Source of the DNA: DSXF01 sp964387495
GTDB taxonomy: Bacteria; Chloroflexota; Anaerolineae; Anaerolineales; Villigracilaceae
DNA length: 64,000 bases
Assembly: GCA_964387495.1 (NCBI GenBank)
Contig: CAYLXB010000006.1
Coordinates: 15,116-79,115, forward strand
Reading direction: 5' to 3'
Below the pieces are notes generated by a model, which was given only the letters and a program-made list of their open reading frames with translations, had not been told where the DNA came from and did not search any database. The position numbers and the translations under genes are program-made. Positions 25,377 through 33,667 of this stretch are shown one piece after another (the first letter of the stretch is position 1; each line of letters begins with the position of its first letter).

Positions 25377-27215
25377 ATGTTCATAAAAAAATATTATCTC
25401 TCTGCGTGCTTTACTCTTCTTCTTGGACTACTGGCCGTGATTCTGGGGGCGTGCGGATTGGGCTCGACGCCTTCTACTCCATTGGCTGCCCTGACCATTG
25501 CGGCCCGTTTTACTGAGGAGAGTGCTGCGACAGCCAGTGCCTTACAGTCCATTTCGGGTAACAATATCCTGGTGCTTTCCCTGAACGATAATAGTTATCT
25601 GCATTTGTTTGCCTATGACGTCAATTCGCGTCGCCTGCTGCGCCTGACAAATGGCCCCCAGGATGATATCAGTCCGGCACTCAGTCCCGACCGAAAGGCG
25701 CTGGCATTTGCATCCCGGCGCGATGACCGCTGGGACCTGTATCTGCTGGATATGGAGAAGGGGGAGCTTACCCAGGTAACCGATACGGCCGTCTATGACG
25801 GGGCTCCCTCCTGGTCTCCGGATGGCTTGTGGTTGGCTTATGAAACCTATCTGGACGAAAATCTGGAAATAGCAGTTTTGTCTGTGGGGGATGTCACCCA
25901 ACCGCCCATCCGCTTGACTGCTGACCCGGCAGCAGATCATTCTCCCGCCTGGGCGCCACAAGGACGGCAGGTTGCTTTTGTGTCCAACCGCAGCGGTGAC
26001 AGTGAGATCTGGCTGGCTGATCTCGACCAGACTGGACAACGCTACACCAACGTAAGCAAACGACCTGAAAGCGCTGAGACGCATCCTGCCTGGTCAGGAG
26101 ATGGCCGCTACCTGACTTGGGGTTCCACTGCCGGGAGCGCAGGCCTTGGAGGCGTGTACTTGTGGGATACATCCCGCCCTGATATACCTGCCCGGCGTGT
26201 GGCCGATGGCGATTGGGCGGCCTGGAATGCAGACGATAGTCAACTGGCTGTGCGTTTGCTTGGGCCAAATGAAGATTTTCTCAGCATTTATGCTTTGAAT
26301 GGTGATTTGGTTCTGCCGCCAGTCTCCCTGCCTGGAGCTTTGCATGGTATTGCCTGGCGTGCCCATCTGCCCAATCCCCTACCATCATCCTTTACACAGG
26401 CCGCGTCTGCTTCGCCAACGGGTTTATGGACTGCGGCGGTGACGCCTGAACTTACAGGTCCGGCAGGACGGTCTGCAGTTGTCCCGATTGATGATGTAAC
26501 TGTGCCAGCTGCGCGCCTGCATGACGATGTTGATGAGGCCTTTGTTGCTTTGCGTCGTCGTGCGGTCAGCGATGTTGGCTGGGATGTGATGGCCAATCTG
26601 CAGAATGCCTTTGTCCCGTTAACCGATGCGCTTGACCCTGGCCTGGGCGACGACTGGCTGTATACCGGCCGGGCATTTGCGCTAAACAGTCTGGCCGTGA
26701 CGGCCGGCTGGGTGGTGGTCGTGCGCGAAGATTTTGGCCCACAAACATACTGGCGCCTGTATGTCCGGACACAGATGCAAGATGGTTCGCAGGGTATTCC
26801 TTTGCACGACCCGCCCTGGGACCTGAATGCCCGTTATGATCTCGATCCGCACTCCTATGAACAGGGAGGAAAGTATGGTAGTGTGCCGCCCGGATATTGG
26901 GTGGATTTTACTGATCTGGCGCGCGCTTATGGCTGGGAGCGGCAAGCGGCGCTTTCCAACTGGCGAACGTTTTTCCATGGCACACGAGTGACTGAATTTA
27001 CCATGACGGGCGGCCTGGACTGGTACTCTGCCATGCTACAACTTTACCCTCCCGAAGTGCTGGTTACACCGACCGAGATTGCTCCGCCGACGCGTACTCC
27101 CTCACCCACCGTCACGCCCACCCTGACACCTGCGCCCACACGCACGCCTTTACCCACGCGTACTCCCACCTTTGTGCCTCCCACGCCGTCGACAGTACCT
27201 ACTCCCACCCCATGA
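25377..27215 (+). CDS. TolB-like beta-propeller lipoprotein
   Basis: 612 residues. A signal peptide ends in the lipobox LGAC. Residues about 60-330 hold TolB/PD40-type repeats with the WSPDG pattern: SPALSPDRKALAFASRRD, PSWSPDGLWLAYET, PAWAPQGRQVAFVSNRSGDSEIWLAD (outline only) and PAWSGDGRYLTWGS. A distinct C-terminal domain (about 370-560) has no recognised fold, and the protein ends in about 40 residues of TP-rich low complexity. It is an extracytoplasmic, membrane-anchored protein, perhaps a binding platform. The tail overlaps the start of the M23 gene (ATGA). Confidence 0.8.
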   Translation: MFIKKYYLSACFTLLLGLLAVILGACGLGSTPSTPLAALTIAARFTEESAATASALQSISGNNILVLSLNDNSYLHLFAYDVNSRRLLRLTNGPQDDISPALSPDRKALAFASRRDDRWDLYLLDMEKGELTQVTDTAVYDGAPSWSPDGLWLAYETYLDENLEIAVLSVGDVTQPPIRLTADPAADHSPAWAPQGRQVAFVSNRSGDSEIWLADLDQTGQRYTNVSKRPESAETHPAWSGDGRYLTWGSTAGSAGLGGVYLWDTSRPDIPARRVADGDWAAWNADDSQLAVRLLGPNEDFLSIYALNGDLVLPPVSLPGALHGIAWRAHLPNPLPSSFTQAASASPTGLWTAAVTPELTGPAGRSAVVPIDDVTVPAARLHDDVDEAFVALRRRAVSDVGWDVMANLQNAFVPLTDALDPGLGDDWLYTGRAFALNSLAVTAGWVVVVREDFGPQTYWRLYVRTQMQDGSQGIPLHDPPWDLNARYDLDPHSYEQGGKYGSVPPGYWVDFTDLARAYGWERQAALSNWRTFFHGTRVTEFTMTGGLDWYSAMLQLYPPEVLVTPTEIAPPTRTPSPTVTPTLTPAPTRTPLPTRTPTFVPPTPSTVPTPTP

Positions 27216-28291
27216 AACCCTCGACGCGTTTTATCAATCTACGCTCAACCGGTTTGTTCTTTATCTGTGTCCTGGTATTCTCCGTGAATGCCTGTGTACC
27301 TGTTGTTGACAACCCCTCGCCGATGGCTGGGGGTGTTTCAGCGGAAGGTCAGGCGCCGGGTTCCACTCTGGCTGCTGGAGTGGTCACACCCGAGCCGTTG
27401 CACTTCCGGTTCCCCACCCCTGGCGCAGAGCCGGTTTCTGGCTGGCGCCCGCCTCTGTATCCGATTCCCTGGGCGCTGACGGTTCAAGACCACTTTTACT
27501 TTGCCCGTCCCATCGCGGCAGACGAAGTGAACTGGCCGCTAGCGGATTATCGCTATGGTGGCGTTTTCTTCCGCCCCGACCTGGCCCATACCGGCGTGGA
27601 TATTGATGCTGAATATGGTGCACCGGTGCTGGCTGCGGGACCTGGCGTTGTCATCTGGGCTGGGTGGGGCTTTTATTCCGGCTGGTCGGAAAATAAAGAT
27701 GATCCGTATGGGATTGCCGTAGCCATTCGTCATGATTTCGGCTACCAAGGAAAGCCTCTTTATACCATGTACGGCCATATGTCACAAGTAGACGTGGCAG
27801 TTGGTCAGTATGTGCACACGGGCGACCAGTTGGGATTGGTAGGCAATACGGGAAATACCACCGGGCCACACCTGCATTTTGAGGTCCGCCTGGAATATAA
27901 TAGTTACTTCCATACCCGAAATCCTGAGCTGTGGATCGTACCGCCGCAAGGGTGGGGCGTGCTGGCTGCCCGCCTGACGGATAGAAAAAACGAGACCCTG
28001 AACGGCGTCAGCGTTACAGTAAAATCCTATGAGACTGGGCGGCTTTTTTGGGTCAAGTCATATGGCAAGGGCAGTGTCAACAGCGATCCGTACTACAATG
28101 AAAACCTTGTCCTGGGTGATCTTCCGGCAGGCTGGTACCTGGTTACGATTGAATACGAAAAAGAGATTTATGATGCTGACATAAAGATCCTACCTGGGCG
28201 GGTTTCCTACTTTACTTTCAAGGAAGGCGAAGGTTTTACTTCTACCACCCTGCCACCTACGGAATATGATTTACCTGCCCCAAGCCCTTGA
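27212..28291 (+). CDS. M23-family peptidase lipoprotein
   Basis: 359 residues. The lipobox NAC follows a hydrophobic signal. The LytM/peptidase M23 zinc site is complete: HTGVDIDAEYGAPV (metal His and Asp), MYGHMS (catalytic His) and GPHLHFEVR (metal HxH). This is typical of cell-wall or surface peptide endopeptidases outside the cytoplasmic membrane. A C-terminal beta domain (about residues 255-340, VTVKSYETGRLFWV) may be a carbohydrate- or surface-binding module. It overlaps the TolB-like gene by four bases, suggesting a joint envelope function. Confidence 0.88.
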   Translation: MKPSTRFINLRSTGLFFICVLVFSVNACVPVVDNPSPMAGGVSAEGQAPGSTLAAGVVTPEPLHFRFPTPGAEPVSGWRPPLYPIPWALTVQDHFYFARPIAADEVNWPLADYRYGGVFFRPDLAHTGVDIDAEYGAPVLAAGPGVVIWAGWGFYSGWSENKDDPYGIAVAIRHDFGYQGKPLYTMYGHMSQVDVAVGQYVHTGDQLGLVGNTGNTTGPHLHFEVRLEYNSYFHTRNPELWIVPPQGWGVLAARLTDRKNETLNGVSVTVKSYETGRLFWVKSYGKGSVNSDPYYNENLVLGDLPAGWYLVTIEYEKEIYDADIKILPGRVSYFTFKEGEGFTSTTLPPTEYDLPAPSP

Positions 28292-28315
28292 CGGGCAGAA
28301 CATCTGTGCTATACT
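28288..28315 (+). promoter_or_regulatory. recA promoter with LexA-like site in the spacer
   Basis: TTGACG (28288-28293), a 16-bp spacer and TATACT (28310-28315) lie about 60 bp before recA. The spacer contains GAACATCTGTGC (28298-28309), one base off the Gram-positive-type SOS box pattern GAACNNNNGTTC, well placed to block RNA polymerase. Confidence 0.7.
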
Positions 28316-28374
28316 GTTTGGGAATCGTGCTGACTTAGCTAATTTCGACTTTGGATAATCACGGAGAAAGAATC

Positions 28375-29457
28375 ATGGCAAAAAAAACTCAAGAAGTCCC
28401 TTCTGCATCAATGGATGAAGCCAAGCGTGCTGTTTTGGATAAGGCTGTTGGTGATATCCTGAAGCGATATGGCGATGGCTCAATCATGCGTCTGGGTGAA
28501 GCTCACAGTATGGTCACCGATGTCATCCCAACCGGTTCGCTCTCGCTGGATATTGCCTTAGGTGTGGGCGGTATTCCACGCGGCAGAATTACAGAGATCT
28601 ATGGTCCGGAGTCATCCGGCAAGACTACCATTTGCCAGCACATTGTGTCGGAAGCCCAAAAATTGGGTGGTACTGCGGCCTATATCGATATGGAACATGC
28701 TCTGGATCCATCCTATGCGGCCAAATGTGGCGTGGATATCGATAACCTGCTCGTCTCCCAGCCTGATACCGGCGACCAGGCGTTAGAAATCACTGAAACG
28801 CTGGTGCGTTCCGGAGCAGTCGAAGTGGTGGTGATCGACTCTGTTGCGGCGCTTGTCCCCCGCTCGGAGATCGAAGGCGACATGGGTGATCCGACCATGG
28901 GCGTCCAGGCTCGCCTGATGTCCCAGGCCCTGCGTAAACTCTCAGGCGCCATCAACCAGACCAAGACTGCTGTCATCTTCACCAACCAGTTGCGGCAGAA
29001 GATTGGGGTCATGTTTGGTAATCCGGAGACCACCACCGGCGGGAATGCCCTCAAGTTTTATGCTTCTGTTCGCCTGGACGTGCGCCGCATCCAATCCATC
29101 AAGGTCGGTGAGGAAGTTATCGGTAACCGTACGCGGGTGCGGGTTGTAAAGAACAAGGTTTCTCCACCCTTCCGCACTGCGGAATTTGATATCATGTTCA
29201 ACGAAGGTATTTCCAAGGTTGGGGACCTGCTCGATCTGGCCACCAAACTTGAAATCATTCAGAAGCGCGGCGCCTTCTTCTCCTATGGCGACATCCGCAT
29301 TGGGCAGGGCCGCGAGAACTCCAAGGAATTCCTGCGCCAGAATGCCGACCTGACCTTTGAGATCGAGACCGTCATCCGACAGAAAGCCCTGGGAGGCGAA
29401 CTTGTTTTGCCGCTCGATACCGATTCCGATGGCGGGGATGTGGATGAAGACGCTTAG
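28375..29457 (+). CDS. recA: RecA recombinase
   Basis: 360 residues from ATG 28375 with GGAG upstream; an in-frame start at 28351 is less likely. All RecA marks are present: Walker A GPESSGKTT, the MAW-type block, Walker B VVVIDSVAAL, loop L1 with GDMGDPTMGVQARLMSQALR, loop L2 TNQLRQKIGVMFGNPETTTGG (outline) and the C-terminal acidic tail. RecA forms ATP-dependent filaments on single-stranded DNA for repair and for triggering LexA self-cleavage. Its promoter spacer carries a LexA-like site. No intein or frame disruption is present. Confidence 0.98.
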   Translation: MAKKTQEVPSASMDEAKRAVLDKAVGDILKRYGDGSIMRLGEAHSMVTDVIPTGSLSLDIALGVGGIPRGRITEIYGPESSGKTTICQHIVSEAQKLGGTAAYIDMEHALDPSYAAKCGVDIDNLLVSQPDTGDQALEITETLVRSGAVEVVVIDSVAALVPRSEIEGDMGDPTMGVQARLMSQALRKLSGAINQTKTAVIFTNQLRQKIGVMFGNPETTTGGNALKFYASVRLDVRRIQSIKVGEEVIGNRTRVRVVKNKVSPPFRTAEFDIMFNEGISKVGDLLDLATKLEIIQKRGAFFSYGDIRIGQGRENSKEFLRQNADLTFEIETVIRQKALGGELVLPLDTDSDGGDVDEDA

Positions 29458-29471
29458 CCATTTTTCTGCAT

Positions 29472-29999
29472 ATGCTACGCTTTCTGCATAGTTTATGCCT
29501 GCTGTTGTTTTTACTTGCGATATGCCCGTTCTGGCTGGCCTCCTGTGCTCCGGGTCCCCCAACCGCTGAAATCTATCGCCCGCCGACTTCCCCGGTCGTT
29601 ACTGGGGAAACCCCAGCGGGCGATGTCGCAATTCAGAACCTGGCCGAATCCAACCCTGCGCTGCAGTGTATGGACGGTCTGCGTTTTCTGGGGGATTTGA
29701 CTGTCCCTGATGGAACAATTGTTCAACCGGGTGAAGCGATCGATAAACAATGGCTTGTACAAAATGATGGCACCTGCAACTGGGACGTACGCTATCGGTT
29801 GCGTTTGACTGGCGGTCCCAATCTGGGTGCTGAAGCCGAACAAGCTCTCTACCCGGCTCGCGGCGGTGCACAGGTTGCATTGCGTATCCTCTTTACTGCT
29901 CCGCTGGAGCCGGGTACTTATCAAAGCGCCTGGCAGGCTTACGACCCGCGGGGCCAGCCGTTTGGTGATGCGGTTTTTATAAGCATTGTTGTGAAGTAA
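29472..29999 (+). CDS. Lipoprotein with NBR1-Ig-like domain
   Basis: 175 residues. A strong hydrophobic signal ends in lipobox LASC. Residues about 70-172 match the NBR1-type (next-to-BRCA1) immunoglobulin-like domain: VPDGTIVQPGEAIDKQWLVQN, given in outline, then GTCNWDVRYRL, FTAPLEPGTYQSAWQ and DPRGQPFGDAVFISIVV. In bacteria this domain occurs on secreted and envelope proteins, notably in Chloroflexota, and is thought to mediate binding. It follows recA by 14 bp with no visible ribosome-binding site; a joint function with recA is not implied. Confidence 0.8.
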   Translation: MLRFLHSLCLLLFLLAICPFWLASCAPGPPTAEIYRPPTSPVVTGETPAGDVAIQNLAESNPALQCMDGLRFLGDLTVPDGTIVQPGEAIDKQWLVQNDGTCNWDVRYRLRLTGGPNLGAEAEQALYPARGGAQVALRILFTAPLEPGTYQSAWQAYDPRGQPFGDAVFISIVVK

Positions 30000-30089
30000 A
30001 GTTTTTATCCAGAGCGAACTGGATAAGAATATCCGACTTTGCCACCCATAACAAAGCCTGGATGAAGGACACGGGAGGCAGATAAAAAG

Positions 30090-30377
30090 ATGTCAGAGAC
30101 GAAGTATGGGTATAAGGTGACGGCCATTGTTACCAGTGTCAAAGGGAAATGCACCGCTGGATTGCAGCAAGGGGCTGGATTTGAACTCAGTTGCCAGAAT
30201 CCTGCCGGGCTGTGTGGCTTCTTCTATAATTCCATTTCCCCCGACCTGCAAACTTTCCAGTTTGGGGGCTGTCTGCCTTGGTGGAAGGGGAATGTAATCG
30301 AGGTCCAATGTCCTGACCCTGAAAATCGGGTTACACTGAGGTTGGAAAGGTCAGATTGGATGCAGGATTCCGATTAG
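30090..30377 (+). CDS. TIGR04076-family small protein
   Basis: 95 residues with GGGAGG upstream. The pattern fits TIGR04076: YKVTAIVTSVKGKCTAG, GAGFELSCQNPAGLCGFFYNSI (outline), LQTFQFGGCLPWWKGNVIEVQCPDPENRV (outline). Five Cys are spaced as in the family, where they probably bind a metal or form a redox site. The biochemical role is unknown. It is cytosolic. It lies in the run between the NBR1-Ig lipoprotein and the SpoIIE-type phosphatase. Confidence 0.75.
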   Translation: MSETKYGYKVTAIVTSVKGKCTAGLQQGAGFELSCQNPAGLCGFFYNSISPDLQTFQFGGCLPWWKGNVIEVQCPDPENRVTLRLERSDWMQDSD

Positions 30378-30399
30378 GTGCCCAGAAGGGAGATTGATT

Positions 30400-31419
30400 A
30401 TGACCATGGATTTGGGGCAGCGGATTTCGACGAGCCTGAATGCGAAGCGTCATTTTATGCAGAGGTGGAGGAATAATATATCCCCCGCCGATAAGCAAAT
30501 ACGCCTTTGTGAAGCCCACGAAGCAGAACTACAGGCACACCTTGACATCATTGATGGCACCCTGGAACGAATTGACCAGGGAAGGCTGGGTATCTGTGAA
30601 GTCTGCCAGGGTGGCATTGAAACAGAAGTGCTGGAGGTGGATTACACAACCAGGGTGTGTTTGGGTGACCTGACCGATGAGGCAAGGCACAAACTCGAAA
30701 CTGAATTGTCATTCTCGCAGGCGGTCCAACAGGCATTTCTGCCCCAACACCTGCCGGATATGCCGGGGCTGCAGTTATCTGTATACAGCCGCCCTGCCCA
30801 GATTTTAAGTGGGGATTATTATGATTTCTTCCAGTTCCAGGATGGTTCCCTGGGAGTGGCCATTGCCGATGTGGCCGGTCATGGGGTTGCAGCTGGTCTG
30901 TTGATGAGCAGCCTCCAGACTTCCATGCGCACCCTAGCCCAGGAATGTGACTCCCCGGCTGACACCTTGCAACGCGTCAATGATTTTTTCATCCATAATA
31001 TCAACCTCACCACTTTTGTAACCATCTTCCTCGGCCGCTTCGACCCGCGCTCCGGACGGTTTAATTATGCAAATGCCGGACATAACCCTCCTCTGCTCGT
31101 TCATATAGGGCGGGAGAATGTCTGGTTGAAGCCTACAGGAGCCGCCATTGGCCTGCTGGAAGACTTCCAAATCACCGTGCATACCATCCCGTTATTGGCC
31201 GGCGATACTCTCTTGTTCTATACAGACGGTATTACTGAGGCTGTCAATGCCTCCACCGAACAGTTTGGCAGCACACGATTGGCGCAACTGGTCAACAAGT
31301 ATGCTACATTGTCAGCCGATGATCTTGTAAAGGCTGTCATCCAAGCAGTAAATGAATTTACCGCCAATTCGTCCCCAGCAGATGATACAACGGTGCTCGC
31401 TTTTAAAGTGGCTGGATGA
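30400..31419 (+). CDS. PP2C/SpoIIE phosphatase with N-terminal DksA-like finger
   Basis: 339 residues from ATG 30400, with GGGAG 7 bp upstream. Residues about 25-95 resemble DksA/TraR: a helical stretch, then ERIDQGRLGICEVCQGG and a third Cys in RVCLGD, but the fourth zinc ligand is Asp instead of Cys. Residues about 105-338 are a SpoIIE/RsbU-type PP2C serine phosphatase with the metal-binding residues SGDYYDF, AIADVAGHG, LLFYTDGITEA and SPADDTTVL. Such phosphatases dephosphorylate STAS-domain antagonists in partner-switching signalling. A STAS protein (the TIR-STAS gene) does occur in the window, 13.5 kb away. Confidence 0.85.
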   Translation: MTMDLGQRISTSLNAKRHFMQRWRNNISPADKQIRLCEAHEAELQAHLDIIDGTLERIDQGRLGICEVCQGGIETEVLEVDYTTRVCLGDLTDEARHKLETELSFSQAVQQAFLPQHLPDMPGLQLSVYSRPAQILSGDYYDFFQFQDGSLGVAIADVAGHGVAAGLLMSSLQTSMRTLAQECDSPADTLQRVNDFFIHNINLTTFVTIFLGRFDPRSGRFNYANAGHNPPLLVHIGRENVWLKPTGAAIGLLEDFQITVHTIPLLAGDTLLFYTDGITEAVNASTEQFGSTRLAQLVNKYATLSADDLVKAVIQAVNEFTANSSPADDTTVLAFKVAG

Positions 31420-31436
31420 TCTTTATAGGAGACAAG

Positions 31437-31835
31437 ATGGGTGAAATTCAAGCTCTCTCTTCGACAATTATTGCCCTGGAACGCAATGCTCTGGAACGTT
31501 GGGGTCAAGGCGACCCGGCCGGGTTCCTTGAAATCTGTGCTCCAGATGTTGTTTACTTCGACCCATATCTTGAAAGGCGCATTGACGGTCTAGAGGCGCT
31601 GACTGCCTACTATAAGACTTTCTGGGGGCAGGTACGTTTTGATCGTTTTGAATTGCTCAATCCCCATGTCCAAGCCAACGGGTCTTTGGCTGTGCTAACT
31701 TTTAACTATGTCTCGTATTCCGGGGATAAGCAGAGTCGTTGGAATTGCACAGAGGCATACCGCTTGGAAGTCGATCATTGGGTAATCATTCAAACACACT
31801 GGTCCTATACACGGCACCCTGGGATTGTTTCATGA
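31437..31835 (+). CDS. SnoaL/DUF4440-like NTF2-fold protein
   Basis: 132 residues from ATG 31437 with AGGAG 6 bp upstream. The NTF2-like pattern is clear: an N-terminal helix, then WGQGDPAGFLEICAPDVVYFDP, given in outline, LEALTAYYKTFWG, and a strand-rich C-terminus ending HWVIIQTHWSYTR. The family contains ketosteroid isomerase-like enzymes and non-catalytic binding proteins; the role here is unknown. It lies 17 bp after the SpoIIE-type phosphatase and is probably co-transcribed. Confidence 0.8.
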   Translation: MGEIQALSSTIIALERNALERWGQGDPAGFLEICAPDVVYFDPYLERRIDGLEALTAYYKTFWGQVRFDRFELLNPHVQANGSLAVLTFNYVSYSGDKQSRWNCTEAYRLEVDHWVIIQTHWSYTRHPGIVS

Positions 31836-31934
31836 ATATCGTTGATTTGCCCCAGGCCCTGAGAACTGCTTAGCCATTGCAAGTTTTATCTTTCAAAAAC
31901 CAGAATCAGGCACGATCTGGTTCCAGCATACAAA

Positions 31935-31958
31935 AGCGGTCTCCATCGTGAGACCGCT
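31935..31958. terminator. Bidirectional terminator
   Basis: AGCGGTCTC / GAGACCGCT form a 9-bp stem with a 6-nt loop. It lies between the SnoaL-like gene (plus) and the secreted-protein gene at 31966 (minus), with a short T run on the minus side and ATATGTTTTA on the plus side. Confidence 0.7.
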
Positions 31959-31965
31959 ATATGTT

Positions 31966-32706
31966 TTATGGCAGTTTATCTACTTCGCCTTGTAATGCAG
32001 TTTTGATACTTTCGAAATCCAAGCCCTGTGTTGTGCAGTATTCTTTGATGGTTGTTTCGGCTGGGGGTATGGAAGTCTCCAGGATGGCTTCGATGGTTTC
32101 GGGTGCCAGGCCCCAATCGAGCAGTTCTTGGAAGGTCGTTTTGCCCTTTACGATATGTTCGGATTCGGTTTCTGGCACCCTGGTAGCAGTTGCTGGAATT
32201 TCCGACTGGCTTTCGGATGGATGGCCAGTCGGGTCAGCTGTATGCATCTCCAGATAAGTTGTTTGTTCTGGAGTCAGCGGCGCGCCGTCCTGTTTGAGGA
32301 TCTCCACGCCGGCGCGCAGCAGGTATACATCGGCACTTAAATCATAGGGCAGACCCTTGTAGAGGGCCACAAACAAGCGCACGGACGAGGTGCCAATCTC
32401 AGTTTCATATTCACCATAGATCTCCTCCAGGCTTTTAACCTGGAAGGTTGCCGGGTCGGCCTCTTGTATGCCAAAGGCTTGGGCCAGGATTTCTGGATTC
32501 ACGCCAAAAGCCTTGTCGATATCGCCAAAAGTGTATGAACCGCGAATATCAGCTGGGTTGGCCAACCCGACGAATTCACCCTCTGTGAAAGTGGCCGGGG
32601 ACTTACCGGACGTTGTCTGCCACCATCCCATAGCTGTGGTGACGCCAATGCCACCGAACAGAACGATCAGGATAATCAATGCCAGGGGTTTGGATGTCAG
32701 CTTCAT
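31966..32706 (-). CDS. Membrane-anchored partner of the 4Fe-4S protein, unknown function
   Basis: 246 residues from ATG 32706, which overlaps the upstream stop (ATGA). One N-terminal membrane helix (about 6-26) is followed by an exported domain. Two short helical modules are related: YTFGDIDKAFGVNPEILAQAFGI (outline) near residue 60 and TTFQELLDWGLAPETIEAIL near residue 190, the latter followed by a third similar helix pair. A Thr/Ser/Pro-rich spacer lies between them. I recall similar modules beside membrane ferredoxins in anaerobes, but cannot name a family. It is likely a structural or redox partner of the NapH-like protein. Confidence 0.65.
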   Translation of the reverse strand: MKLTSKPLALIILIVLFGGIGVTTAMGWWQTTSGKSPATFTEGEFVGLANPADIRGSYTFGDIDKAFGVNPEILAQAFGIQEADPATFQVKSLEEIYGEYETEIGTSSVRLFVALYKGLPYDLSADVYLLRAGVEILKQDGAPLTPEQTTYLEMHTADPTGHPSESQSEIPATATRVPETESEHIVKGKTTFQELLDWGLAPETIEAILETSIPPAETTIKEYCTTQGLDFESIKTALQGEVDKLP

Positions 32707-33536
32707 TTTACATTTCCTGTTGAAAAGATGACTGTATCCCGTACCGGGCAAACAGCCTCGGATGTGCACTCCAAGCAGGAAATGCATTGGTGGTCGCGAA
32801 CGATCTCTTTGGTGCTGACATCTATGTTCATCGGACATAACTTGTGGCAGGCTCCATCCAGTGTGCAGGTGGCTGCTACTCGGCGGATCTGGAAGACTCG
32901 GAATAGATTCGTAAGCCCCAATACCGCGCCGTACGGGCAGGCGTATTTGCACCATGGGCGTTCTACAAAAAGCGACAGGCTGAGTGTCATCCCCAAGATG
33001 ACCAACGCCGTCCAGGCAACCTCTCCGCTCCAAAACTGGAACAGAGCAAAATAGGGATCATAATCAGCAAAGATGAGTGTGCCGCTTACCGCAGTGACAT
33101 AGAGAACCCAAACAAGGACCAGGTAACGCCCGTATCGCATCACGCGGTCCACGGAAGCAGGAACAAAATGGTTATATCGGCGTTTGAAGATTTTGCGGCC
33201 TCGTTTCCCTATCCATTCCTGTATCGTTCCAAGCGGGCAAACCCATCCACAGAAGACCGGTCCAAACAAAAAGGCCAGTGCAAACCCAATCAGCATCAGG
33301 ATGAACGATGAATCATGAATCTTCTGGACGAACGTGCCACTTGTTACGTACTGGTAGATGGTCACCACGCCGCCAAAGGGGCACAGTGCATGCAGGGAGG
33401 CGCTGGATAGGAAAGCCACTCCACGACCATCTTCTACCAGGCTGTGGTTGATAGCAATCAGGGCGATCAGAACAAAGAAAAAGCCCTGAATCACGGGCCG
33501 CACCCAGATGCCTTTGCGTTTTCGAAACCATTTCAT
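32703..33536 (-). CDS. NapH/CcoG-like membrane 4Fe-4S protein
   Basis: 277 residues with about four membrane helices. Cys motifs include LCPFGG, CGWVCPLG and CKYACPYG on the membrane-flanking loops, the last two being the NapH/NosR/CcoG pattern. A C-terminal ferredoxin-like region has CTLDGACHKLCP and CISCLECTSEAVCP, enough for two 4Fe-4S clusters, although the first motif is irregular. Likely role is quinol- or ferredoxin-linked electron transfer across or along the membrane. The partner gene overlaps it, and rex lies immediately downstream of the promoter region on the other side, consistent with redox control. Confidence 0.8.
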   Translation of the reverse strand: MKWFRKRKGIWVRPVIQGFFFVLIALIAINHSLVEDGRGVAFLSSASLHALCPFGGVVTIYQYVTSGTFVQKIHDSSFILMLIGFALAFLFGPVFCGWVCPLGTIQEWIGKRGRKIFKRRYNHFVPASVDRVMRYGRYLVLVWVLYVTAVSGTLIFADYDPYFALFQFWSGEVAWTALVILGMTLSLSLFVERPWCKYACPYGAVLGLTNLFRVFQIRRVAATCTLDGACHKLCPMNIDVSTKEIVRDHQCISCLECTSEAVCPVRDTVIFSTGNVK

Positions 33537-33547
33537 GCATTATCTCC

Positions 33548-33577
33548 AATGTCAGTTTACAAACTGGAGACATTATA
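33548..33577 (-). promoter_or_regulatory. -10 box with overlapping inverted repeats before the 4Fe-4S gene
   Basis: TATAAT (minus strand, 33572-33577) is followed by the 14-bp palindrome CAGTTTACAAACTG (33553-33566), itself inside a second inverted repeat TCTCCA/TGGAGA (33543-33548 and 33565-33570). It occupies the early transcribed region, as a repressor operator or RNA hairpin would. No known regulator consensus matches. Confidence 0.5.
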
Positions 33578-33630
33578 GCGGCCGCTTTTGGCCTTTTGAT
33601 AAAATCCGTGTAAAGGTCGTGTAAAGAAAA

Positions 33631-33652
33631 AGCGGCGCCGGTGAGCGCCGCT
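33631..33652 (-). terminator. rex terminator
   Basis: AGCGGCGC / GCGCCGCT form an 8-bp stem with a 6-nt loop; on the minus strand it is followed by TTTTTCTTT, 16 bp after the rex stop codon. Confidence 0.85.
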
Positions 33653-33667
33653 GCGATTTTTGCAATG

